Source of the DNA: an uncultured Bacteroidota bacterium
Lineage (GTDB): Bacteria > Bacteroidota > Bacteroidia > Chitinophagales > Chitinophagaceae
Assembly: GCA_903829015.1 (NCBI GenBank)
Contig: CAIKOJ010000075.1
Coordinates: 1-41,296 of the forward strand
DNA: 41,296 nt
Reading direction: 5' to 3'
A program made the translations under genes and the position numbers. Shown here one piece after another: positions 23,418 through 32,612 of the stretch. The notes beneath the pieces were generated by a model. It was not told where the DNA came from, made no database searches, and worked only from the letters and a program-made list of their open reading frames with translations. The number at the start of each line of letters is the position of its first letter. Within the stretch, counting starts at the first letter, position 1.

Positions 23418-24650
23418 ATGAACCGATACCTGAACATAGCTGTTCCGATCCTGCTGTTTTTATTTTTGATGACAATGTTGCCCTACCTGCCGGGTATGGA
23501 GTTTGACGTACGTACCGGGTTTCAGGCTTGGGCGGTTTACATTCATCAAAACGGCCTGAGAAATGCGTATGGTGCCACGGATTACATGCCGGTATACCAA
23601 TACATAATGTGGTTGTTTGGCAAGATAATGGGTACGGACCAAGGGATTGTAGACCACATATCCATGCTGCGCTGTTTTACGTTGTTATTTGATTTTGCTG
23701 GTATCTGGTACGTGTACAAATGGATCGATAAAAAGGTGGCATATTTTGCCATACTGGCGGTGTCGATACTAAATGTGGGTTATGTGTATGATTCTATTAT
23801 CTGGGGTCAGGTGGATGGTATATTATCTGCACTGGTGTTTATCAGTATGTACTATGGATATAAAAGGAATAATCTGCTCAGCACTATCTTTCTCGTTATC
23901 GCGTTTAATTTTAAGATACAATCAGTAGTGATAGTGCCGGTGTGGGGATTGTTGTTTTTGGGCAACATACAGCGTGAAAGGAAAACGGCAACGATACTCA
24001 TGCCCATCTTGGCAGCGATAGCCGTGCAGTTACTATTGGTGTTTCCGTTTACACGAGGCAATTACGGACTGCACCAGATCTATGCCATAGCTACAGATTC
24101 ATTCGGAAAGTTCCATTCAGTTTCTATCAAAGCCTCGAATATCTGGCACTGGTTTGTAAAGGGCTATCTGATATATGCAGACGATATGAAACCCTGGATA
24201 CTTGGATTGTCTTATAAGACCGTTGGGTTGCTGTTGTTTTTCGGGACTTCGTTTTTTGCGCTACTGCCCATGATGTTGTTGCTGTACACGCAATGGAAGA
24301 CCGGGAATGAGCGATATAAGCCGGGACGAGAAATGGTATGGCTTACTTGTGCAGTGTTGTACTTGCTGTTTTATTTTGTGAATACAGAGATACACGAGCG
24401 ATACTGCCAGCCGGCTTTTATTTTTATCACTGCATATGCGTTTTATACCGGAAGATTTGCCTCATATGCCGTATTCAGTATCATGTATTTCCTGACGCTG
24501 GAGGTATCTATGCAACATTTTCACCTTCCGAATTATGAGACGCTGATCTTTGATTTTAAGTTTCTGGCGGTACTGACGGCTTTTGTACTAGCTGACTTAA
24601 GCTGGAAATTGCACAATCAATACAAAGCTGCATTGAATTCCAATGATTAG
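23418..24650 (+). CDS. GT-C type membrane glycosyltransferase (GPI18/ALG-like mannosyltransferase family)
   Basis: A 410-residue polytopic protein read from the ATG at 23418; the frame also opens upstream inside the terminator, which I reject. About ten hydrophobic helices. The first periplasmic loop holds FDVRTGFQAWAVYIHQNG and YMPVYQYIMWLFG, where the first Asp is the usual catalytic or metal-binding position of GT-C enzymes. IIWGQVDGILSALVFISMYY and the late motif NTEIHERYCQPAFIF (HERY) are typical of COG5542/GPI18-like and ALG6/8-like transferases using polyprenyl-phosphate sugars. The exact sugar is unknown. It is convergent with feoB, with one base between the stops. Confidence 0.7.
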   Translation: MNRYLNIAVPILLFLFLMTMLPYLPGMEFDVRTGFQAWAVYIHQNGLRNAYGATDYMPVYQYIMWLFGKIMGTDQGIVDHISMLRCFTLLFDFAGIWYVYKWIDKKVAYFAILAVSILNVGYVYDSIIWGQVDGILSALVFISMYYGYKRNNLLSTIFLVIAFNFKIQSVVIVPVWGLLFLGNIQRERKTATILMPILAAIAVQLLLVFPFTRGNYGLHQIYAIATDSFGKFHSVSIKASNIWHWFVKGYLIYADDMKPWILGLSYKTVGLLLFFGTSFFALLPMMLLLYTQWKTGNERYKPGREMVWLTCAVLYLLFYFVNTEIHERYCQPAFIFITAYAFYTGRFASYAVFSIMYFLTLEVSMQHFHLPNYETLIFDFKFLAVLTAFVLADLSWKLHNQYKAALNSND

Positions 24651-24651
24651 A

Positions 24652-26769
24652 CTAACTGAATAACTTGTAAATAAGAAACGCGCATAAATAAGCAATTCCG
24701 GACATATAGATGAACTGTAAAAGTGGGTACTTCCAGCTATTGGTTTCTCGTTTTACAACTGCGAGTGTGCTCATGCACTGCATGGCAAATACGTAAAAAA
24801 TGAGCAGTGACAAGCCGGCTGCCAGTGAGTAGATAGGGGTGCCGTCTTCGTGTTTTGCTTCCTTCATTTTTTCTGTGAGCGTAGATTTACCTGCCGAGGC
24901 ATCGCCAACGCTGTAAAGGGTAGCCATGGTGCCCACGAAAACCTCGCGGGCTGCAAAAGAGGTAATAAGAGCAATGCCAATCTTCCAGTCGAAGCCCAGA
25001 GGTCGTATTGCTGGTTCAATAGCATGACCGAGCATTCCGGCAAACGAGTTTTCCAGTTTTTCAGTAGCGTGCAGCCGATCGAGCTGAGCTGCCTGTTCGG
25101 GATGTTGTTGTGTGAGCGATGTATATTTTGCTTCTACTGCACGCATTCTGTCTGGTGGACCAAAAGTAGCCAGCCCCCATAAAACCAAAGCGAGTACAAT
25201 AATTACCTTACCTACATCCCTGATAAATATTTTGCCTTTCTCGATCATGGTAATACCTACGTTCTTCCACCTGGGTGTGCGGTACACAGGTAGTTCCATC
25301 AGGAAAAAAGTACGGTCTTTATTTTTTATAATAATGCTCATGACCTTGGCTACTGTAAGCGCCATGAAGAAACCGAGCAGGTACAGGCCCATTAGAACAA
25401 AGCCCTGTAGGTTGAATAGCCCAAGAATAAGCTTATCTGGAATAACCAGTGAAATGAGGATTGTGTACACTGGTAAACGTGCTGAACAACTCATTAAAGG
25501 TGTAACCAATATGGTTATCAGCCGTTCTTTTTTATTTTGTATAGTTCTTGCCGCCATTATTGCAGGCACGGCGCAGGCCATGCCACTTATGAGCGGCATA
25601 ACAGAGCGGCCATTGAGCCCGGCGCTGCGCATGATGCGGTCGGTGAGGAAACTGATGCGTGCCATATAGCCGCTGTCCTCGAGTATAGTGATGAGTCCGA
25701 AAAGGATCATTATCTGTGGGACAAAAACGGCAACACCGCTCACGCCTGCAAGCAATCCGTTTACAAGCAGATCGCTTAGCATGCCACTGGGTAGTAAAGA
25801 ATTGAGCGCATCGCCGAGCGATGCGAAGCCTTGCTGCATCCAGTCCATTGGGTAGCGTGCCAGCCAAAAGATACTTTGGAACAACAAGAACAGCACAACG
25901 AACAAAGTGAGATTGCCCCATACAGGGTGTAGCAGAAATTTGTCGATCTTTTCGCTGGCCACCATGCGTTTCATGGGGCTATCCTGCACTACGCACGTTT
26001 TCATTACAACTTCTATTCGCTTGTAACGTTGCATGATCTCCTCTGCCTGCACCTTTGATTTCAGAAAGCCACCCTCACCAAGTACAGCAGCTATCTGTAT
26101 TCGCTGTGCGGCGTTGATATATTTCAGCTCCAGAAAATTGCAGGCAATATGTAGTGCTGCATAATTACTTTGCAGCTGACAGATTTCTTTTATCTCACCT
26201 AGCCATGAACCTGTAAACGAATGAATGTCGATAAAATCAGACGGCACCGGTTTTGCGAGATCATGCGAATCTGAGATCGCTTTCTTTAGTTGACTGATGC
26301 CCTTATTTTTCCTGGGATTAATCGGCACTACGGGTACACCCATACTGTTTTGGAGGCCGGTAGTATCGATGGTGATACCTTTCTGCTTTGCAATGTCCAT
26401 CATCGTAAGTGCAATGATCACAGGGATATGCAGGTCAATGATCTGGGAACAAAACAGTAAGTTGCGCTTGAGGTTTGAAGCGTCGGCAATCACAACTATA
26501 AGGTCAGGACGGTCGGCACTTTTTTGATTCAACAGCACTTCGTAGGTTACCTGCTCATCTGCACTCTTAGGATAGAGACTGTAAGTGCCGGGCAGATCGA
26601 TGATGTGCGTAGACAGGGAGTCTGAAATTCGGGAATCGCCTGTTTTTTTGTCAACCGTTACCCCCGGAAAATTACCTACCTTTTGGTTGAGCCCGGTCAG
26701 CACATTGAACAGCGAACTTTTACCGCTGTTAGGGTTGCCAACTAAAGCTATAGTGTACGGACGAGGCAT
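24652..26769 (-). CDS. feoB: Ferrous iron transporter FeoB
   Basis: A 705-residue protein read from the ATG at 26769 (MPRPYTIALVG); a longer TTG start adds 19 unlikely residues. The N-terminal GTPase has G1 GNPNSGKSS (residues 11-19), the switch region NFPGVTVDKK and G3 DLPGTYSLYP. G4 reads TMMD instead of the usual N-x-x-D. The membrane part includes two Gate motifs with conserved Cys: SGMACAVPAIMAART and, in the first half, LVTPLMSCSARLPVYTILI; FAAREVFVGTM is also characteristic. Imports Fe(II) across the inner membrane. No feoA or feoC gene is adjacent. A TAAATTTG (-7 type) lies about 80 nt upstream. Confidence 0.96.
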   Translation of the reverse strand: MPRPYTIALVGNPNSGKSSLFNVLTGLNQKVGNFPGVTVDKKTGDSRISDSLSTHIIDLPGTYSLYPKSADEQVTYEVLLNQKSADRPDLIVVIADASNLKRNLLFCSQIIDLHIPVIIALTMMDIAKQKGITIDTTGLQNSMGVPVVPINPRKNKGISQLKKAISDSHDLAKPVPSDFIDIHSFTGSWLGEIKEICQLQSNYAALHIACNFLELKYINAAQRIQIAAVLGEGGFLKSKVQAEEIMQRYKRIEVVMKTCVVQDSPMKRMVASEKIDKFLLHPVWGNLTLFVVLFLLFQSIFWLARYPMDWMQQGFASLGDALNSLLPSGMLSDLLVNGLLAGVSGVAVFVPQIMILFGLITILEDSGYMARISFLTDRIMRSAGLNGRSVMPLISGMACAVPAIMAARTIQNKKERLITILVTPLMSCSARLPVYTILISLVIPDKLILGLFNLQGFVLMGLYLLGFFMALTVAKVMSIIIKNKDRTFFLMELPVYRTPRWKNVGITMIEKGKIFIRDVGKVIIVLALVLWGLATFGPPDRMRAVEAKYTSLTQQHPEQAAQLDRLHATEKLENSFAGMLGHAIEPAIRPLGFDWKIGIALITSFAAREVFVGTMATLYSVGDASAGKSTLTEKMKEAKHEDGTPIYSLAAGLSLLIFYVFAMQCMSTLAVVKRETNSWKYPLLQFIYMSGIAYLCAFLIYKLFS

Positions 26770-26851
26770 GGAGTAATTGAAGACTTCTATTCTGGATTCT
26801 GAACAGCAGACAATGCTGCTCCTCAATATTTGTTCAGTCGAAATTTGTCTG

Positions 26852-26859
26852 CAAATTTA
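26852..26859 (-). promoter_or_regulatory. Candidate -7 element for feoB
   Basis: The minus strand reads TAAATTTG (TAnnTTTG) with the start codon 83 nt downstream. No TTG at the proper upstream distance. The rest of the 297-bp gap between feoB and the EGF-like gene (26770-27066) shows no other feature; a short plus-strand frame there lacks any domain. I see no clear Fur-box palindrome. Confidence 0.3.
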
Positions 26860-27066
26860 CACTTAGTAATCGGGGTTGGAGTTAGATTCGCTGAATTTGC
26901 CAATAAATATTCCTGATTATGAAAACAAATAATATTCAAAGGTGTTCGGTGAAAGATCAGAACGCTGGTATGTGCAATGTTTTGTTAAACAGTGCCGGCA
27001 ATTGGAGTATAACGATGCTAAAACGTAATTTCACACTGATATTATTGACACCTCTAACAGAACACA

Positions 27067-27576
27067 TTGAAAAATATAAACAGGGTACTCATAGGCTTTT
27101 TGCTATTGATCATCTCGGCGGGGGTGATCGTTTATTCGGGCTGCAGTAAGACAAAGTGCGGAGGAAATACTTGCCAGAACGGAGCTACCTGTACCAGCGA
27201 TAAGTGTGTTTGTACAACGGGGTACTCCGGCAACAGTTGTGAAACGGGCTGGACGGACAAATTAGTAGGAACCTACACGTGCAAAAGATCTGGTTGCAGC
27301 ACAGCTGTTGCGGATACATCGGCCTGGCAAAGTGTTATCACGAAATCGGGTACAAACAGCGGTTATACCGTGAATATTTCCAATTTCGACCACGCAAATA
27401 TTGCCGAGATCGCTACCATTGATTCGATTGGGAATATGAGGATAACGTCCCCAACGGTGGGCTCGGGGATAAGTGCCAATGGTAAATTCGTAAACGGTGT
27501 TATTACCATGCAGTTTGCCGTTTATTCAGCGGGTGGGCCGATAAGCAGTCGCACGTTGACAATGACAAAGCTATAA
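27067..27576 (+). CDS. Lipoprotein with an EGF-like domain
   Basis: A 169-residue protein. The only start giving an intact signal peptide is TTG at 27067: M-K-N-I-N-R then hydrophobic VLIGFLLLIISAGVIVYSGC with lipobox Cys26. Directly after it are six closely spaced Cys (CGGNTCQNGATCTSDKCVC, then TTGYSGNSCE), which match the EGF pattern C-x4-C-x5-C-x4-C-x-C-x8-C. A beta-rich C-terminal domain of about 110 residues (LVGTYTCKRSG ... GVITMQFAVYSAGG) resembles lipocalin-like lipoproteins of Bacteroidota with a G-T-Y/W start. Outer-membrane or periplasmic location expected. Ligand unknown. Confidence 0.7.
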   Translation: MKNINRVLIGFLLLIISAGVIVYSGCSKTKCGGNTCQNGATCTSDKCVCTTGYSGNSCETGWTDKLVGTYTCKRSGCSTAVADTSAWQSVITKSGTNSGYTVNISNFDHANIAEIATIDSIGNMRITSPTVGSGISANGKFVNGVITMQFAVYSAGGPISSRTLTMTKL

Positions 27577-27613
27577 AGTTACAACCGTTAGCCAGAAAGA
27601 TTTACAATAGCCT

Positions 27614-28390
27614 TTAGCGTCCCTTAAACTCTGGTTTTCTTTTTTCGAGGAACGCCTGAACGCCCTCTCTGAAATCGTGTGTACTGCCGGCTTCCATCTG
27701 CACAGCTTTTTCGGCAGCCAATTGCTGATTTAGATCGTTACTGTAAGATTGATTGAGCAGACGCTTGGTGAGGCCTATACCTTTGGTAGGCATTTGCGCC
27801 AGATTCTCAGCCATCTTTCTGCTTTCCTCTCTGAATGTCTCATCGGGGAAACATTTATAGATCATTCCCATTGCAACAGCATCAGCAGCCATCACTTTTT
27901 CGCCGGTCATTGTAAGTGCTGCCGCCCGCTGTATGCCCAACAACCTTGGCAAAAAATAAGTGCCGCCGCTATCCGGTATCAAACCTATTTTACTAAAAGC
28001 CTGTATGAACGAAGCGCTTTGTGTGGCTACCACAATATCACACGCCAGTGCAATGTTGGCCCCAGCCCCGGCAGCAACGCCGTTAACGGCAGCAATAATA
28101 GGTTTTTCGATATTCCGCAGCCGCAGAATTGTTGGGTTGTAATTTTCTTCAACGATCTGTCCAAACTCTTCGGGAGTGGGGTTCACTGCTTCTGACAGAT
28201 CCTGACCGGAACAAAAACCTTTGCCTTCGCCGGTGAGGTAGATACAGCGGACCTCGTCATCTTTTTCGCACTCATCTAAATAGCCCTGTAAAGCCATTGC
28301 CATATCACGGTTGTAGCTGTTGTATTTTTCGGGGCGATTGAGGGAGATGTAACCAACGCCGTTTTCTTTAGTAAATAGTACAGTACTCAT
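27614..28390 (-). CDS. Enoyl-CoA hydratase/isomerase, PaaG-like (ring-1,2-epoxyphenylacetyl-CoA isomerase family)
   Basis: A 258-residue crotonase-fold protein. The oxyanion-hole strands are GKGFCSGQDLSEAV (residues about 56-69) and NGVAAGAGANIALACDIVVA (about 104-123). IGLIPDSGGTYFLPRLLG gives an Asp where hydratases have the second catalytic Glu, as in PaaG. FREGVQAFLEKRKPEFKGR is the standard C-terminus. PaaG isomerises the epoxide in phenylacetate degradation, but no other paa gene is present, so a general enoyl-CoA isomerase role in fatty or aromatic acid breakdown is equally possible. It lies 34 nt after the TonB receptor on the same strand. Confidence 0.85.
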   Translation of the reverse strand: MSTVLFTKENGVGYISLNRPEKYNSYNRDMAMALQGYLDECEKDDEVRCIYLTGEGKGFCSGQDLSEAVNPTPEEFGQIVEENYNPTILRLRNIEKPIIAAVNGVAAGAGANIALACDIVVATQSASFIQAFSKIGLIPDSGGTYFLPRLLGIQRAAALTMTGEKVMAADAVAMGMIYKCFPDETFREESRKMAENLAQMPTKGIGLTKRLLNQSYSNDLNQQLAAEKAVQMEAGSTHDFREGVQAFLEKRKPEFKGR

Positions 28391-28424
28391 AACACAAAGT
28401 TAGTTTGAAATCGATAAACTTAAT

Positions 28425-30845
28425 TTATTTCGTTGGTTCAGCGCGCCGCTTCATCCCAAAATCTAGCCGGTAATAAAAGATGGGCAGGAACCCTAGCTGG
28501 TATTGATAGTAGAACGGTTCCTTGCCACCTGTTTGCAGGTAGAGTCCGTAACTGTAGGAATAGGACGATATATTTTTATTGTTGAAAATATTGACCAGGT
28601 CAAGCGCAATTTCGTGTGTGACTTTTTTGGAATTAAACCTGACGCCCAGTTTCAGATCAGCTCTGAAGTACGGTTTGAACTGAAGGGTATTACGCTGGCT
28701 GTCTACAACAACTGCTTCGCCATACAAACGTGAAGCGCCGGTATCAACAGGTGAATAAAGCTTGCCACCAATAAACGTTACCTTGCCACCAGCAATAAGG
28801 GTACTGTATTTGCCGATCTTCTTCTCCCAACCACCCAGCAAATTGATTGCATACTGGCTGTTGTAATCAGTGCTTCTGAAGACTCCATCATTTCCTTTTG
28901 CTTTTGAATCAAACAATGATCCGGTGAGCATTAGATAGTAGTGGTGGCTGAATTTTTTCTCAAGAGTGAATTCCAATCCGTAATTATATCCTGTTCCGGT
29001 ATTTTTAAGTGTATCGGGAAAGTAGCGAGAGTATCCTGTACCCTGATCCAGACCTGAGTAGGATGATCCGGAACGGGTTTCAACAGGTACATCAAAAAGG
29101 TACTGATAGTATGTTTCTAATTTCAGGCGGATATCCTTTGACAACACTCTGTCGTAGCCCAGTACCATGTGGTGGCTGCGTGTGAATCCAACGTTGTAGT
29201 TTTTCATTACACTGGCAGGGCTGGCAGGATCATGGGCGAAGTATTGATACAATGGCTGCATCTGGCTGTGAAGACCGTAGCCAAGGGTTATAAAGTCCCT
29301 CTCTGACAATGACCATCTCATACCAACGCGCGGCTCTATTGCTGTAGATGAATTGTGTGTAAGGTACTGAGCATGTATACCTCCTGTAAGGGTCAGCTGG
29401 TCGGTGGGGCGGTACTTAAACTGAACATATGCCTGAACCAGATCGGTGCTGCCTATGAAGTTTTCGCGGTACTGCCATGGAATGGTTGTAGGAGGGTTTT
29501 GCCTGCTGCTGTCGCTGAAATTCAGGCTGTAATAGTTGTTGATTATACCGAAGCGGACGGTCTTATTGGAAGATAGTTTTTTGTTGATGAACCAATGGGC
29601 AACTGTGCTGCCGGTTATGAACCTGTACCCAAGAATGTTTTTAAGGGAGTCGAGGCGGTAGGTTGCAGAATCGCGGAACACGAAATTGTGTTTTGCGTAG
29701 ATATCATTTCCGGTTTCGGCGATAGTGAATTTTGTGTAAGTAGTCTGATTGAATGTATGACTGAAGGTAGCGCCTAGAACACCTGTGTTGGATGTGAAAT
29801 ACTGGTCGCGGTCGCTCTGCCCATACAACTCATCAGGTTTTTTTGTGAGGGTGCTAACAATAAGGTCGATATTGCTTAGTCCCCCGATACCGAAAAATGC
29901 CAGGTCTGATTTTTTGCCGATTGGGAGGTTTACCTTAAAGGTGGCATCCTGATAATTAGGTACTGACGATGTGCCTATCTTGATGTTCATTCCTTTGAAT
30001 AAAGCTAGTGTCGAGTACCGGTAAGTAAACAAGAAAGATGAACCGCCCTTACGCGAAAGTGGTCCCTCGGCAGCTAATTCGGTACCGAGGAATCCGAACT
30101 GTGCTGTGAACTCGTACCGATCATTATTGCCGTTCCGGAGTTTTACATCAAATGCTCCGGCAACAGCATCGCCGTACTCGGCAGGGAAAGCACTCATGAA
30201 AAAGTCGCTGTTGGAAAGGGTTTTGCTGTTGATCATGCTTACCGGACCGCCTGTGGTGCCGGGTACGGAAAAGTGGTTAGGGTTGGGTATATCCACTCCT
30301 TCTAAGCGCCACAACACACCCTGCGGACTGTTGCCGCGTATTATGATGTCGTTGCGTGAATCATCGCCACCTTGTGTACCGGCAAAGTTAGATGCCATGC
30401 GTGCAGGATCAGAGCGGCTGCCGGCGTACCGTTCGGTTTCCTGCACATCAAAAGTTTTGGTGCTTACAACAGCCATATCATTGATGTGTTCGCGCTTTTG
30501 GGTGAAAGTAATCTCGGTCATTTTTACCGCAGCCTCTTCCATTTCGATAGACAGTATCACTTCTTTTGCGGAAGTGACCAACACATCGCTGAGGGTTTTG
30601 CCCTGGTAGCCGAGATAAGATACGGTAATGGTGTGCTTGCCCACTGGTATGTTTTCTATAACAAAGCGACCGTCGGCATCGGTGACACTGCCTATGGCGG
30701 GAGACAGATCAGTGACCCCTACGCTTACACCAGCAAGTGTGGCACGGGATTCTTTGTCTACTACCGTGCCTTTGATTCGCTGCACCCGCTGTGCAACGCA
30801 CATAGCAGGCAGCAAGAACAATAATAAAAACAAGTGTTTGAACAT
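28425..30845 (-). CDS. TonB-dependent outer-membrane receptor with carboxypeptidase-regulatory-like domain
   Basis: An 806-residue protein read from the ATG at 30845 (MFKHLFLLLFLLPAMCVAQ, a clear signal peptide); the frame upstream is open for 120 residues without merit. Residues about 22-105 form the CarboxypepD_reg-like domain (IKGTVVDKESRATLAGVSVGV ... DADGRFVIENIPVGKHTITVSYLGYQ). The plug domain follows with IIIRGNSPQGVLWRLEGVDI and PNPNHFSVPGTTGGPVSMI, and then a beta-barrel with many aromatic strand ends, finishing FYYRLDFGMKRR. No SusD-like partner is adjacent, so this is not a typical polysaccharide-utilisation pair; a siderophore, peptide or vitamin substrate is possible. Confidence 0.93.
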   Translation of the reverse strand: MFKHLFLLLFLLPAMCVAQRVQRIKGTVVDKESRATLAGVSVGVTDLSPAIGSVTDADGRFVIENIPVGKHTITVSYLGYQGKTLSDVLVTSAKEVILSIEMEEAAVKMTEITFTQKREHINDMAVVSTKTFDVQETERYAGSRSDPARMASNFAGTQGGDDSRNDIIIRGNSPQGVLWRLEGVDIPNPNHFSVPGTTGGPVSMINSKTLSNSDFFMSAFPAEYGDAVAGAFDVKLRNGNNDRYEFTAQFGFLGTELAAEGPLSRKGGSSFLFTYRYSTLALFKGMNIKIGTSSVPNYQDATFKVNLPIGKKSDLAFFGIGGLSNIDLIVSTLTKKPDELYGQSDRDQYFTSNTGVLGATFSHTFNQTTYTKFTIAETGNDIYAKHNFVFRDSATYRLDSLKNILGYRFITGSTVAHWFINKKLSSNKTVRFGIINNYYSLNFSDSSRQNPPTTIPWQYRENFIGSTDLVQAYVQFKYRPTDQLTLTGGIHAQYLTHNSSTAIEPRVGMRWSLSERDFITLGYGLHSQMQPLYQYFAHDPASPASVMKNYNVGFTRSHHMVLGYDRVLSKDIRLKLETYYQYLFDVPVETRSGSSYSGLDQGTGYSRYFPDTLKNTGTGYNYGLEFTLEKKFSHHYYLMLTGSLFDSKAKGNDGVFRSTDYNSQYAINLLGGWEKKIGKYSTLIAGGKVTFIGGKLYSPVDTGASRLYGEAVVVDSQRNTLQFKPYFRADLKLGVRFNSKKVTHEIALDLVNIFNNKNISSYSYSYGLYLQTGGKEPFYYQYQLGFLPIFYYRLDFGMKRRAEPTK

Positions 30846-30952
30846 GTGTGAAATTCTGGAAGTAAGATAAGGAATGGTTATGTGATTTTGAAACAACAAT
30901 GGGCAGAATGCCCAACTTTTATAGAGATGATAAATGACAATAGGGCAATGAG

Positions 30953-30960
30953 TATCTTTG
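30953..30960 (+). promoter_or_regulatory. Candidate -7 element for the amidohydrolase gene
   Basis: TATCTTTG fits TAnnTTTG. Transcription would begin near 30966, leaving the ATG at 30982 with a short leader and nearly none for the ATG at 30970, which favours 30982 as the start. Confidence 0.4.
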
Positions 30961-30981
30961 GCGGGTAAAATGCCTGAAAAT

Positions 30982-32610
30982 ATGCGCAAGATTGTGTGGC
31001 TCGTTTGCCTTGTATTTGTGATAAGTTCCTGCGGTTCAAAACAGAAAGCTGATATGATTCTGGTGAACGGGAAAGTATACACTGTGGATAGCTCTTTTGT
31101 GATAGCAGAGGCTTTTGCTGTTAAAGATGGGAAGATCGTTGCTGTAGGGAAGAGTGAAGATATTAAGGGAAAGTATGAGTCTGACAACATGGTTGATGCC
31201 GGAGGCAAAGCAGTTTATCCGGGTTTTATAGATGCGCACGCGCATTTCGTAGGGTATGGCCGGGGATTGTTTGAAGTGAACCTTTATGACTGTAAAGACT
31301 GGAATGAGGCGTTGGAACGTATCAAAGCATTTGCAAAAGACCATCCGCAGGAAACATGGATCAGGGGGAGAGGATGGGATCAGAATAAATTCCCCGGTGG
31401 AACCTACCCGGATAACGTGGAACTAAATAAGTTGTTTGGCGATAAGCCGGTGTTATTGCAGCGGGTAGATGGACATGCGGCAATTGCCAATGCAAAAGCA
31501 CTGGAGCTTGCTGGCATAAAGCCTCAGCAGCAGATAGACGGCGGCGCAATTGAGACCAAAGATGGTATGCTTAGTGGGTTACTGATCGACAATGCTGTGG
31601 AGCTTGTAACAAGAATTATTCCGACACCTTCGATCGGTGAGTATGAGAAATGGCTGACTGCGGCACAAAAAAATTGCTTTGCGCAGGGACTAACCACAAT
31701 TACTGACTGCGGACTCATGTACGGAGATGTGAATAAAATTGATTCGTTGCAGCAAGCCGGAAAATTACTGATGCGCTTGTATGTAATGCTGAGTGATGAT
31801 ACTGCAAATTATAACCGCTATCTGGCAAAGGGGCCGTATAAAACGGACAGACTTTTTGTAAAAGGAATTAAGGCATATGCTGATGGCGCACTGGGCAGCA
31901 GGGGTGCCTGCCTGTTGGCACCTTATAACGACAAGCCGGGTTGGAGTGGCTTCCTGCTTAGTCCGGCTAGCCATTTTGATTCGCTGGCGCAAATGCTGAT
32001 CAATACGGAATTTCAGCTGTGCACACATGCAATAGGCGACAGCGGCAACAGGGTAGTACTGGGGATTTATAATAAGTACCTGAAAGGAATTAACGATAGG
32101 CGTTGGCGTATAGAACATGCTCAAGTAGTGAATGAGAATGATTTTGGAATGTTTGGTAAAACTTCGGTGATACCATCGGTGCAGACTACACATGCCACCA
32201 GCGATATGTACTGGGCAAAAGACAGGATAGGCGAGCAAAGACTGAAAGGAGGTTACGCCTACAAACAATTGCTGCAACAAAATGGATGGTTACCGCTGGG
32301 TACAGATTTTCCGGTGGAGGATATATCGCCGGTGAAAACCTTTTATGCTGCGGTGTTTAGAAAGGACGGGAAAGGGTATCCCGCAGGGGGCTTTCAAATG
32401 GAGAACGCTTTGACGAGAGAACAAGCATTGAGAGGTATTACGATATGGGCGGCAAAAGCAGATTTCTTAGAGAAAGAGGTTGGGAGTATTGAAGCGGGTA
32501 AGAAAGCTGATTTTGTGATCATGGACAGGGATCTGATGACGGTGGCGGATGGTGAGGTACTTGGTGCTAAGGTTGTGGGGACTTGGTTGGGTGGAAAGAA
32601 GGTTTATTAA
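30982..32610 (+). CDS. YtcJ-like metal-dependent amidohydrolase, lipoprotein
   Basis: A 542-residue protein with lipoprotein signal MRKIVWLVCLVFVISSCGSK. The body is an amidohydrolase-3 family TIM barrel: ADMILVNGKVYTVDSS at the beta-sandwich start, metal-binding DAHAHFVGYGRG, the lysine region KGIKAYADGALGSRGA, HAIGDSGNRVVLGIY, RRWRIEHAQVV, and GTDFPVEDISP near the end. It closes with KADFVIMDRDLM and VLGAKVVGTWLGGKKVY. Such proteins hydrolyse C-N bonds of amides or N-substituted compounds; the substrate is unknown. The membrane anchor would place it in the periplasm. Its 3' end (32502-32610) has a second, decayed copy at 33221-33326. Confidence 0.92.
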   Translation: MRKIVWLVCLVFVISSCGSKQKADMILVNGKVYTVDSSFVIAEAFAVKDGKIVAVGKSEDIKGKYESDNMVDAGGKAVYPGFIDAHAHFVGYGRGLFEVNLYDCKDWNEALERIKAFAKDHPQETWIRGRGWDQNKFPGGTYPDNVELNKLFGDKPVLLQRVDGHAAIANAKALELAGIKPQQQIDGGAIETKDGMLSGLLIDNAVELVTRIIPTPSIGEYEKWLTAAQKNCFAQGLTTITDCGLMYGDVNKIDSLQQAGKLLMRLYVMLSDDTANYNRYLAKGPYKTDRLFVKGIKAYADGALGSRGACLLAPYNDKPGWSGFLLSPASHFDSLAQMLINTEFQLCTHAIGDSGNRVVLGIYNKYLKGINDRRWRIEHAQVVNENDFGMFGKTSVIPSVQTTHATSDMYWAKDRIGEQRLKGGYAYKQLLQQNGWLPLGTDFPVEDISPVKTFYAAVFRKDGKGYPAGGFQMENALTREQALRGITIWAAKADFLEKEVGSIEAGKKADFVIMDRDLMTVADGEVLGAKVVGTWLGGKKVY

Positions 32611-32612
32611 AT

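Noticed and set aside
26919-27149. Plus-strand 76-codon frame before the EGF-like gene
   Set aside because: It overlaps the signal peptide of the EGF-like lipoprotein in another frame, and its composition gives no protein-like features.
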